The notes beneath the pieces were generated by a model, which did not search any database, was not told where the DNA came from, and was given only the letters and a program-made list of their open reading frames with translations. From positions 1,302,001-1,366,000 of the forward strand of contig OY725490.1 of NCBI GenBank assembly GCA_963281255.1: a DNA stretch of 64,000 nt. Reading direction: 5' to 3'. Numbering within the stretch: position 1 is the stretch's first letter; each line of letters opens with the position of its first letter. The stretch is from Aphrocallistes beatrix (Eukaryota > Porifera > Hexactinellida > Sceptrulophora > Aphrocallistidae). Below, piece after piece: positions 49,927 to 59,719 of the stretch. Made by a program: the position numbers and the translations under genes.

Positions 49927-52900
49927 AGCGCGCTTCGTTTGTTTGCGCTTCGCGGCTGGCGGACACTTTGTGTCCGCCTGGGGTCACATTGGTTAATTAT
50001 AAGGGAGATAGGATCTCTAAATATGTCTGTCCTACTGTGATAATCGATATCACTCGAAAAATCACCAAATTTGTCAATTTTAAAATTTTTGATGCGTAAT
50101 GATGACGTCATAACAAAGTGATGAGTCATCATTTTTTTATGATAGTTACATCATATGTGAGGTATGTTAGTATACAGATTCTATTAAAATTTCAGCCTTC
50201 TATCTCCTTTAATGGCTGAGTTATGCTTGAATAACTGTGTTGCTTAACTTTTAAAAATGTGACAATGACGTCATAATTCCATGATGAGTCGACATTTTGC
50301 TCTGAACTCAGAACTTACTGGAGCCATAGCCAAAAGACTCCCACATGCCAAAAATCAGCTTTCTCAAAATGGGTATTGCGCATTTTAATTTTTAAACAAA
50401 AATATTAACTTTTGTGAAAATTATTGATGTTTGAATTTTTATATTATAAATCACATATAAAAAAATTAAAGCCCCAGTTTTTTGCCATCAAACTCTTGAA
50501 ATATTGATGCTAGAAATATTTCCTTTGGAACACGTTTATTTACGTTTCGATCTATTTTATATTTCAAATATTGTCTCAAACTGTAGAATGCCCAGCATTT
50601 TATGGCTTCAGTGCCATAGAAAATGGCTGGGAGACATCCGCGATATCGGGGACACTGTGTCCCCTCTGGGCATTCTACGGTTAATATTACAGTCAACGCC
50701 CCTTAATCGGGAAACCGGTCAATCAGGACAACCGATTATTGGGATAAGTCTCCTGGAACGGAATGGTCCCAATACTTATAAGCCAAAACTAAATTTCAAC
50801 GGTTAATTGGAATCCCTGCTTAATCGGGACCAAGTTGTCCGGATTAATTGAGTAACGTATTTAAATTTACACAGTATGTATAATCTCGATTTCTATTATG
50901 CATAAACAACACATGTAAACAAGCATGAGCAAACTGTTCAAACAAATCAATAAATGAATAATCAGAAGTAAATGTTAACGTCGCATCGGTCAGCTTGAAA
51001 TACAAGTTGGATTGCATTAATACAGATACGAATTCTCAGAACAAGAAGGTAGTAATCATCTTCATTGTGAAATGCGTCAATCATTTCTGGAATGTATAAA
51101 CAGGAAATAAGTCGAGGAGTCATCTTGTCATCATATCCAAATCTTAAACCATCAAAAGAATAGTGATAATTGAATGATTGTGTGATAAGACGGTTTTAAT
51201 GTATATATATATATATATATTTATCTCTCGAATATTATGTTGCTATTTTGGGAATTGGGGTTCGCAAATAGCTAAATTATTTCTATGTATGAGAAATTTA
51301 TTAGTACCCTTTCACTGTATCACTTGATAACTGAAGGGAGTAGTTAGATTGATCTTTTGCAGAAACCATTATTTAATTATCAACACCATATTTATATAGT
51401 ATTAGTTGGTATTTATCACTTTTAACCNNNNNNNNNNNNNNNNNNNNNNNNNNNNNNNNNNNNNNNNNNNNNNNNNNNNNNNNNNNNNNNNNNNNNNNNN
51501 NNNNNNNNNNNNNNNNNNNNNNNNNNNNNNNNNNNNNNNNNNNNNNNNNNNNNNNNNNNNNNNNNNNNNNNNNNNNNNNNNNNNNNNNNNNNNNNNNNNN
51601 NNNNNNNNNNNNNNNNNNNNNNNNNNNGGGGACACAGTGTCCCCGATATCGCGGATGTCTCCCAGCCATTTTCTATGGCACTGAAGCCATAAAATGCTGG
51701 GCATTCTACAGTTTGAGACAATATTTGAAATATAAAATAGATCGAAACGTAAATAAACGTGTTCCAAAGGAAATATTTCTAGCATCAATATTTCAAGAGT
51801 TTGATGGCAAAAAACTGGGGCTTTAATTTTTTTATATGTGATTTATAATATAAAAATTCAAACATCAATAATTTTCACAAAAGTTAATATTTTTGTTTAA
51901 AAATTAAAATGCGTAATACCCATTTTGAGAAATAAGTGTCATTCAAAGGAAAACTATTTCTTCTAATTACTTACAGAGATATTCACAAATAACTGAGACA
52001 AGAATTCACTATCAAAATGCTAAGTCACCTTAGGAAATTTGACACATTTGAGGCGTTTTATGAAATACCCAAATGCTCCTCTTTCCACAGGTATAATTAT
52101 TTTTAACATAGAACGCATACATTTTGAGATGTGTGCGTTTTAGAGAGGATTTTGAATCCGTCGCTGAAACTTTAATGGGATTTATAATGCAAAAATTCAA
52201 ACGTTAATAATTTTCTCAAAAGTAAATATTTTTGTTTGAAAATTAAAATGCGTAATACCCATTTTGAGAAATAAGTGTCATTCAAAGGAAAACTATTTCT
52301 TCTAATTACTTACAGAGATATTCACAAATAACTGAGACAAGAATTCACTATCAAAATGCTAAGTCACCTTAGGAAATTTGACACATTTGAGGCGTTTTAT
52401 GAAATACCCAAATGCTCTTCTTTCCACTGGTATAATTATTTTTAACATAGAACGCATACTTTTTGAGTTATTTGCGTTTTAGTGAGGATTTTGAATCCGT
52501 CGCTGAATCCGTCGCTAAGATAACACTCGTTATATATATACACATTAATCGAGTTTTAATAGTAGGATAAATTATTAAATATACATTAATCGAGTTTTAA
52601 TAGTAAGGATAAATCCTTGTACCTGAAATATAATGGGCTACTGATGGCAAAATGACAATATATGCGGTAGCTAAATATTGATGCGGGCGAGGAGATGAAA
52701 CACGGTCCCAATTAACAGTCCTATACTAGGATTTTGGGATTGTTGTTTAATCGAAAAAAATGTGAGATGATTGGATAATTCAAGTCGACGTTCACGATCC
52801 AAAATTTGACAATAATAAATAGTATACAGTCAGGGTCGCGTATTGTGAACCACCAGGGGACCAAAAAATCTGTTCATAATATACTTCATATTAAGCGAAC

Positions 52901-54905
52901 TTGTCAATACATATCCTATCTAAAAATGAAATTGGGACCAGGAGGTTAGTTCATAATAAACGAATGTTAATATTAAGCGGGTTCATATTAAACGACCCTG
53001 ACTGTAGTTTGAACTAGATACGTATCTGACAATATAAGCTGAAATGATGTTTTATTCAGTTTTAATGGATCATTTTGTATTCGAGCCTGTTAGTAAATAT
53101 AGGTTTCTGAAATAATTATCTTAATTAAAAAAAAATAGTTATTGGACGCATGAGCTATCCAGGCGTTTCGTAGGTCGAGCGTCGAGGTCGCTAAGCTAAG
53201 AAAGAAGATCTGAAAATGAACTAACTAAGAACTTATCTACCTTTTCTTCGTTGTTAGTTATGCTCTTAGTAGAGTAGGCAGATTCCACCAGCAATCGTTC
53301 AGTGTGGTCCAAAGATAGTCTCTTAGGCTTGGAATTCCATTCAGAAAGATAGGAAGTGTAGTCGGGGAATATACTGGGTATTGAAGTTTTATTTAGAGCT
53401 ATTCTATCCTGGAAACTGTAACAGCACGAAGCCCGTCATTGTAGGCAATGGTTCTCTCGATGTCATCTGGTTTGAAAGAATGTATACATATCTAAACAGT
53501 GTGTAGAAGTGTAAATGTGACAATCAGTTAATAAGGAAAATACAATAGAAACTTACTCACATCAGCGTGTTTACTTCCTAGTCTTTCCGTGGGCGTGGAA
53601 TTACTCTAAACGATTCTTTGGGAAGTGAAAAGCAAAAGGATATTCTGCTTCACTTTTATAGTTGGACTTGCAGCCTAGAACAACACAGGACATGTCGTTC
53701 CGGAAGAGTAATGAAGATGGATGCTTATGTGGAGTGTTTCGGATCAACTTTGAGTCGTGTATAGGAAAAGACAGTGATTTGTAAAACTTCACAACAAGGT
53801 AGCAAATAAATATATAATTCATGTGGTTGATTTTGAAACAAAACAAGTAGTATGTTAATATATAAGCAATATGGTTGCTTAAAATTAGTTTAACCACAAA
53901 TTCTCTACAGTGCCATCCTCGAACCAATTTGAAGAAAATCGATACAGTATTAATGAAAAGGATCATTATATAATATACGAAATTATATACCAGCATAATC
54001 CAATCATTTTCAGAAAAATTCATTTAGCTCGTTTAACCAATCCATGGTCCAGAAAAAAAGGTCTGCGCCATTGCCTTAGTGTATTAGAATGCTATGCCAC
54101 AGGTATTTAAACCGCGATATTTCTGGTATATTTTATTAAAACAAGCGTATATGAATATTGTAAACAAAAGTTAACGAATAATTTCTTATATGGGTCCGAA
54201 AATATAAAATTCGAAATCTACACCACTAAAAACCACATGTCAACCATTAAAAGCTAGTCTCTAGCCTATTTTGAGCCCGCAGGGAGACTCTGCGGACACG
54301 CAGTGTCTGATGCCGCGCAGCTCCAGCAAGCAAAGCCCGCTTGTATAAGATAAACTTCAATTCAAAACGAAGAGGCGAATGTCATTGTATTTTTTGTGTT
54401 CGGATTATATTGGTGTTTGCATATATTTGACATAATAAACTTACCCAATAAACAGTGAGACTTCCTGTAACATTGTTATAATCAAGACACACGAACTGAG
54501 AACTCCTCCTCAGTGAGTAAACTAAAATTCAATATTTTAGAATTTGTTTACGAGTAAATTACCTATATTACAAGTCAACAGGTGTGATACTTAGTATTAA
54601 TTTACGGTTATTAAAAGACTTACTTGCTCCAACAGAGTTAACATTAGTAGAGCTGTCAGTAGAGTTACCAGCACAGCTCATAGCTGTTACAGAGTACTGA
54701 TAGTCAGTGTTGATATTCAGAATAGTGGAATAATTGTAACTGTTAGAATTATTACTAACTAGTAGAGATCCATCAAAATACAGGAAATACCTATCTACAG
54801 TTCTGTTGCTAGGAGGAGTATTCCATGATAGAGATATGTCAGCTGAGCAAGTAGCTGTGTTGAAGTTAGATACAGAGCTCTGTAGACTGGGAGGAAAAGG
54901 AGGAG
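42446..54905 (-). CDS. Gene F: FN3 transmembrane receptor with YVPM tail, 5' end not found
   Basis: Five phase-consistent exons: 54624-54905 (FN3, ends SVGAS), 54445-54521 (first part of split FN3, ending in TGG before gtaagt), 45270-45555 (second part), 44500-44571 (Thr/Ser/Pro stalk), 42446-42747 (transmembrane helix and tail). The intron 45556-54444 is 8.9 kb and holds repeats, a broken THAP gene and the assembly gap; all others are short. The tail reads YEYIEI, DYVPM and terminal YANLK, almost the same as D. The FN3 exons are nearly identical to those of A and D. I found no signal-peptide or Ig-like exon upstream before the Ginger element, so the gene may be truncated, or its 5' exons may have been displaced. 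Because the long intron spans a gap, the join of the two halves is an inference; they could belong to two incomplete genes. Confidence 0.65.
42913..43465. repeat. Foldback element, about 553 bp, in an intron of gene F
   Basis: The left arm starts caattgtgttagctttgaaa and the right arm ends with its inverse (ttgacacaattg). The arms of about 260 bp share long near-identical runs, for example agtctaactcagcgagtttt and the inverse. The centre is near 43189. No coding sequence. Confidence 0.8.
43587..43662 (+). repeat. R1 head fragment
   Basis: Only the GC-rich head (caagcgcgcttcgcttgctt and a gcggacac/gtgtccgc hairpin) is present. Similar heads alone occur at 45836-45908 and, inverted, at 54274-54344. 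Confidence 0.65.
43723..44357 (-). repeat. Repeat family R2, copy 2, in an intron of gene F
   Basis: Nearly identical to 20391-21007, with a longer (caaa)n run followed by an a-rich tract. Confidence 0.7.
46370..46500. mobile_element. Small element with catgggcgtagc inverted ends
   Basis: It starts catgggcgtagcgacc and ends with the inverse (ggctacgcccatg). Next to the ends are runs of g and c, and the interior is short. No coding sequence. Confidence 0.7.
46560..46690. repeat. taacccgggttaa-rich small element
   Basis: Several copies of aacccgggtt and gggttaaa in both orientations lie within 130 bp, ending near aattccaaccctgc. The style matches the hAT-like element in gene C, but no target duplication was identified. 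Confidence 0.5.
46931..47152 (+). repeat. Partial R1 copy
   Basis: The head caagcgcgc and the hairpin are followed by about 150 bp of the body; the copy then ends near gatatattaatataccg. Confidence 0.6.
47722..48804. repeat. Long inverted repeat, about 1.08 kb
   Basis: The arms of about 530 bp are highly similar: for example ttgcgcaacaggttatattt on the left and its exact inverse on the right, or tgtctagctatcgctgtttt. The centre is near 48268 in a short unique spacer. No protein frame; RNA copied across it would form a long hairpin. It lies in the long intron of gene F. Confidence 0.85.
49398..49924 (+). repeat. R1, first of a head-to-tail pair
   Basis: A complete head and body, ending in a pure AT dinucleotide tract of about 35 bases in place of the usual terminal attaatcgagtttt. 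Confidence 0.7.
49925..50364 (+). repeat. R1, second of a head-to-tail pair
   Basis: The head starts immediately after the AT tract of the first copy. The copy is cut at aaaatcagctttct, where the inverted repeat flanking the gap begins. Confidence 0.7.
50365..51936. repeat. Inverted repeat flanking the assembly gap
   Basis: Bases 50365-50661 and 51628-51936 are inverse copies of each other, ending at ggggacactgtgtcccc at the gap side. Between them are about 760 bp of unique sequence, including a pogo-like relic (50690-50860), then the gap. Confidence 0.8.
51428..51627. other. Assembly gap, 200 undetermined bases
   Basis: A run of exactly 200 n. The round size suggests a placeholder rather than a measured length. 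The right border touches one arm of the inverted repeat. Confidence 0.98.
51843..52510. repeat. Direct tandem duplication, about 339-bp unit
   Basis: The unit containing tgcgtaatacccattttgag, aaataagtgtcattcaaagg and ttttgaatccgtcgctgaa appears twice in a row with few differences. The first unit overlaps the end of the inverted repeat. Confidence 0.8.
52827..53004. mobile_element. Pogo-like miniature element, fourth subfamily
   Basis: 178 bp, starting cagtcagggtcgcgtattgt and ending with the inverse (taaacgaccctgactg), with TA at both flanks. Confidence 0.75.
53241..53693 (-). pseudogene. Broken THAP zinc-finger gene, two exons
   Basis: Exon 1 (53561-53693) starts MSCVVLGCKSNYKSEAEYPF and reaches FHFPKN, the first half of a THAP domain (C-x4-C). 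A frame change then follows, and a TAG stands where the conserved tryptophan of the WxxVN region would be. Exon 2 (53241-53491) begins near ICIHSFKPDDIE, matching the THAP CxxHF segment, with a further frame change before IALNKTSIPSIFPDY. THAP domains bind DNA and are common in P-element-type transposases and their host derivatives. It lies inside the long intron of gene F, in the same orientation. Non-functional. Confidence 0.75.
54020..54115. repeat. Inverse copy of the segment at 47250-47345
   Basis: The run accaatccatggtccagaaa and the following bases to ctatgccacagg are the inverse of those at 47250-47345. Probably the end of a small element; borders not resolved. Confidence 0.6.
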
Positions 54906-56176
54906 CTAGAGTAAATTATTTGATTACAGATATATCAAACAATTTCAGTAAGAAAATAAATTGTAAGGAATCTTCTCTTAATTAATATAATTTGTATTTG
55001 CAACCTCAATACTGATTATTCCACTTAATATACGTACCCTGTTTAAACGAACTGAAAGAAAATCTGCTACCACGATGACTGCATATTTGAACCCCAAAAA
55101 TACAACTTTAAGAATCTTCTAAATTCCCTGAAGTTTCAAAAGTGTGGGAGATGTTAACCATCTACTAACTGTCAACATCTCCCGTAGCAAATACAATAAT
55201 AAAATATATTCATATTAAGATTTCGTAAAATTTGCAGTGCTGTCTTACAAGTTGTTTATGTTCTATCTTTGGATTTTACATGGGCAATTCAATTTTCTCT
55301 TGGGTCCTTTATTTTACCAGAAAGACGATATATTCTAACCTGCACCTGGTGTAAGTTAACAACAGCTAACTTGCTTTCAATAAAGCAGTGAAGCAGGAGC
55401 TGGGATTGGGCAATCCCTTATGTAATCCCTTATTCCTTAAGGGCATCTCTATTTACTAGAAGCTGCACTATTACTAGTAACGAATATTGTGATAGTTGCA
55501 GAAATATTAGTATTTCAAACATTAAATGGTACACAGATACCAAATCACATTCTCATTATGAAATAGAAATATTTTTATTTTTTAATAGGAAAGTTTCATA
55601 ATATGAATATTGAATACAATATAATATGTGTCATATAGAATTGGAGGTGGGATATCATAATAATCATAATAATGTTTTTTAGTAACATAATGTAGATGGT
55701 TTATTAATCATATAAATAGAAATTAGGAAATAAAGAATTAAGCGATAATAACAATAAGTGTTGAAAATACTGAGCCAGAAAATCTAGAAATAAGATAAAA
55801 GTCACATAATCCGTTTAAAGGAGGTTGTCTTAAATCTTATATATAATAATGCTAGGATTTTTTGTTTGTCCGAATTGATTGAAGAATTGGGAAGTCATAG
55901 AGATGTGAAAATTGGCATGTAGGTGTCAAATAATATGACTACGATTAAGTTCTAAGATCTAAACCACACAATTGTATGTTCATGCTATTTACTGGTGAAT
56001 CCGGGGGGAGGGATTAAGGAGTTGCAGCCCTTGGCTAAATTATCTGACCCTGTTGAGGGCATGAGCATTGCAACGCTATTAGTTTCTGTTGCAGACTAAT
56101 TACGGAACTTTATTTTATAATAACTAAATAACAAATGTGTAGCAAGATAATAAATGTGTAGTAAGTTGTGTAGATA
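54906..56176. other. Spacer between gene F and the Ginger element
   Basis: No exon of the receptor family could be placed with confidence. Part of R2 (about 55840-55960) is present. No coding frame. Confidence 0.5.
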
Positions 56177-56345
56177 TGCTACGGAACATGTTGACATTTG
56201 GAAAATGTTAACATCTATCATGGTAAATGTTAACATCTACCGCGGTAGATGTTAACATTTACCATGGTAGATGTTAACATTTTATTTTCAATTTGTTTAA
56301 TGTATTTTAGACGGCTTTCCTAATGCTTTCACTTTCACATGATAA
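56177..56345. repeat. Left terminal repeat of the Ginger element with palindromic units
   Basis: After the terminal 30 bases, the unit atgttaacatctaccgcggt and variants is repeated about four times, each unit being itself self-complementary (atgttaacat, taccgcggta). The right end (59618-59715) has two such half-units. Confidence 0.8.
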
Positions 56346-56615
56346 ACATCTTTGATATGTCGATTTTGTAACTGTTTACATTCTAAATATGTTTACTACC
56401 TGATACAGATGGGAGGAACAGGTGCAATAATCGAACTATCGAGAATCAAATTTCAAAAAATTATAAAAATAATGATAGATCTTATTTTCTTTACTGCTTT
56501 CGTCCTGGTACAGATGGGGCAGATAGATGATCTATCTTTCCTGTTTGTTATAAGAGCCAAATAAATTATAAGTACATATAAAAAATCTTATTTTCCTACA
56601 CGTACTTTTGTTCAT

Positions 56616-59255
56616 ATGTCTGATATTCGTTTAAATTACCACCGTCGAAAGTTTGAAGACGAAGTACTGGCTAAAAAACAGGAGCCAAAGTGTCGTATCC
56701 GGAATAATAAAGAGATAGAAGGGATAATCGAGCAACTCTGCGATCCAAGCTGGACGTATCCCCGAGCTGATCGATCCCTTCAGCATTTTCGCGTTCTTAA
56801 GGTCTTGGAAGTAAAGGAATTGCGCTATATAGATCCTTACAATAAAGATAAGTCCTTCCAAGTTGTTTCGTTCGAAGACCTGTTCGATAAACTTCATTGG
56901 TCGTGGGAACAGACAGGATTTGCAGGATGGAAACCAATTCACCATAATTTAAGGGAACAAGGTATCTATATCAGTGTTGGGTTAGTGAGGCTATTCTTAG
57001 AGCACAGCCCGAGCCATCAGGCAAGAATTTCCAAAAAGAGTCAGAAATCTTTAGTAACAAATCCAATTCTGTCTACAAGCTTTGGCTCACGGGAACAGGT
57101 TGATCTTATCGATATGCGTACTGTGCCAGATATCGGATTTAAGTGGATTTTAAATTACCAGGATCATTTCACTAAGTGGGTAGTATTAAAACCATTAAAA
57201 CAAAAATGTGCGGAAGAAGTTGCCAGCAATCTTGTCACAATCTTCTATTCACTTGGTGCACGGAACATACTCCAGAGTGACAATGGCAAGGAGTTTGATA
57301 ATAGGCTTCTATTGGAAACTCTAAATGCATTGTGGCCATCAACCAAAATAATACATGGAAAGCTCTGTTGAGAATGCAAATGGTCGTGTTGAGAATATTC
57401 TTCAAAGTTTGTTGGAAAAGAAGGCCATTCTCATTGGGCTAAGGAATTGGACAGAGTAGCATATATGAAAAACACAACACTACATACGATTCTGAGTACC
57501 AGCCCATATAAGGTTCTATATGGTAGAGATCCACCTCGAGGACTTCGAGATTTTGATATTCCTTCTACACTTCATCATTCAATCAATACAGTTGAAGATC
57601 TTAGTTCAAAGTTCCCAAGTTTTGAAACTGAACTATTAAGCGGTAACGAAGACATTACATACAGCGTAGAGGATGTTGGTTCACCTTTTATCCTAAATAC
57701 CTCCCAAATGGAATCAGTATCTCTTTCTGAAAATATCGATAGTGATAATGGCTCGGACCATTATGATGTAACGATGAATTTTGATCTTACAACATTGGGA
57801 GCTACAATGGATCAAATATCTGAAGGTATGTCTTGTTCAATATGCAATTTTTCAGTAGAAAGCGAATTCGTGACTTGTTTTTCATGTTCAAACGTTGGGC
57901 ATAAGTATTGTTTTAGCCAAGATTTGGTAACATCACACTATTATTGCGTAAGTCCATATTGTGCTAAAATACTGAACCAAAGCAAAATATGCACACTTGC
58001 TCAAAGGGGCTAAAAGAGGCAAGCAGAAAAGATGCTTTCTGATACTGCAAAGTATTTACCAGCAGTTACCATTGGCGATAATGTCAGGGTCTCAATTCCC
58101 AAGGTTGATAGGGGAAAACCAAGTTAGTGATATTCCTAAAACTGAAAGCACAATGCACACCATTGCCAGATCAGTTACCTTAGGTAAAAGAACTTCTTGT
58201 CAGTGTAGGGGAAAATGTAATACAAATTACTGTTCATGTAGAAGATCTGTGGTGTCACATGTTCCAGCAACTGCCATTCCAAAATAAGAGGTAAATGTAA
58301 TAATGCAATCTCACCACCAGGATCTCCTAGTGAGCAACACGAAGAGTGTAAATATAAAATTGAGAGTTCTACTTGTACAATTAATTCAGTAAAAATACAA
58401 CGTAAAGATAGCAAGGAAATTGTTGATATTTCAGGTAATGAAGATTTCATCAATGGACTTGTAAAAAAAGATGAAATATTTAATGACAACATATTAGATA
58501 CCGATAGTTCTGATAGTGAACCTTTGATAATGGATACTGGGAGATTAAGCATTCCATTCGCTGAGATTGAGCAGTATTGCGCAAGTTGGGGAGGTTGTTA
58601 CAAAGGCATCAACTTGTATAACATATGTAATGTTGATAATGTCATAACTCTAATTAGTCTCCGACTTCACGAATTACAAAGAATACTGACCTGGCTTGAA
58701 ATAACGATCCAAGATGACCTGAGGAAAATTATATCCGATATTCGTAAATTGAAATTCGATTCGCTACGTTTCTGGCTAGCGAGAAAATTACAAGTCAAGT
58801 TTGAGACTGGCACATTCGATTTCTTTGGATCCGAATATAGAATTGTTCAGATTTTCGTTAATGCTGGACTAATCGTCCAAAAATATGAACGTACATATAA
58901 GTTTTCACATTGTTCAGGGGTGTTTACAATGAAGGAACGCATCAACTATTTCAAAAATTTTCTCACAAGTTTTCAACACACTATTGACTCTAAACTAATC
59001 CCTAAAAAGTGCAAGATATGTCAATGTAAAAATGAAAACTTTCAAAAAATGGGAAGTATGTTTCCTCAACTTTCGCCATTGTTATTCATAGACGCAGGAC
59101 ACCTGCGAGTGCAAGTGAATGATATTGATCCATACATTACCTTGGAGCATGAAGATACAATATTGACTTTCAAGCATATTGGCCATTCACTCATCTATGG
59201 AAACCACTTCACACTCCAAACCTTTATAAATGAAAAGCTTGTCTCACTCATATGA
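56616..59255 (+). pseudogene. Ginger transposase with PHD-like, CXC-like and C-terminal cysteine-rich domains, frame broken
   Basis: The frame starts at ATG 56616. A degenerate zinc-binding region (LHWSWEQTGFAGW) is followed by the integrase core: first acidic residue in VDLIDM, second in LQSDNGKEF, third in SVENANGRVEN. About 8 codons and the frame are lost near 57360, just between the second and third residues, and the frame shifts again near 57425. Next come SPYKVLYGRDPPRGL (typical of the KRBA2-like integrase group), a PHD-like cluster (SCSICNF to VSPYC, 57830-57965), a stop at 58011, a GDNVRVSIPKVDRGK segment (58067-58115), a CXC-like cluster (CQCRGKCNTNYCSC, 58200-58240) with another frame change, and a long C-terminal domain (58524-59252) with IEQYCASWGGCYKG and GHSLIYGNHF. 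The last domain may be a papain-fold protease (unproven). Inactive. Confidence 0.8.
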
Positions 59256-59719
59256 TGGAATCAGAAGTCCTAAGATTCAAGTTGAAGAACCATCTAAATT
59301 TCCCGAAATCGCTAAAATTAATTTTATCGCATTTATCTTAGTCGTTTAATTAATTGATAACATTCCTTAGTATTCTTGGATCATCGTTACATTATCTGTC
59401 TTAGCATACATACATATATACTACTGTATGTCACAACTGTAATAATAAAGTAGATTAGTACCCTAATTAGCTTGTATAATTAACTGAAGAGGACTTGGAT
59501 TAATTAATATGGCATTTGCGTGGGGGTGCGGTTTTCGGAACCTATAAAAGTATGAGGTAGTTACGATGAAAGTTTTAATTAAACACCTGGTAAAAAAATG
59601 AAATTGAAACTATTTCGGAAGCCGTCTAAAATACATTAAACAAATTGAAAATAAGATGTTAACATCTACCGCGGTAGATGTTAACATCTTCCAAATGTCA
59701 ACATGTTCCGTAGCAGATA

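Larger units (their letters stand above)
56177..59715 (+). mobile_element. Ginger-type DNA transposon with 4-bp target duplication
   Basis: The inverted ends tgctacggaacatgttgaca and the inverse (tcaacatgttccgtagca) bound 3539 bp. The direct repeat gata flanks it at 56173-56176 and 59716-59719. The inverted similarity reaches inside to ttttagacggctttcc, about 100-160 bp. The element encodes an integrase-like transposase. Integrase-type transposases with 4-bp duplications are the definition of Ginger elements. Confidence 0.88.

Noticed and set aside
49271-50132. Open frames of 100-118 codons on both strands
   Set aside because: They lie within R1 copies and AT dinucleotide tracts and contain no domain.
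51373-51788. Long open frames crossing the gap
   Set aside because: Most of their length is undetermined bases; the ends belong to the inverted repeat.
55020-55100. Possible missing upstream exon of gene F ending before gtacgt
   Set aside because: The open stretch is only about 20 codons, has no start codon or Ig-like cysteine pattern, and no good acceptor.
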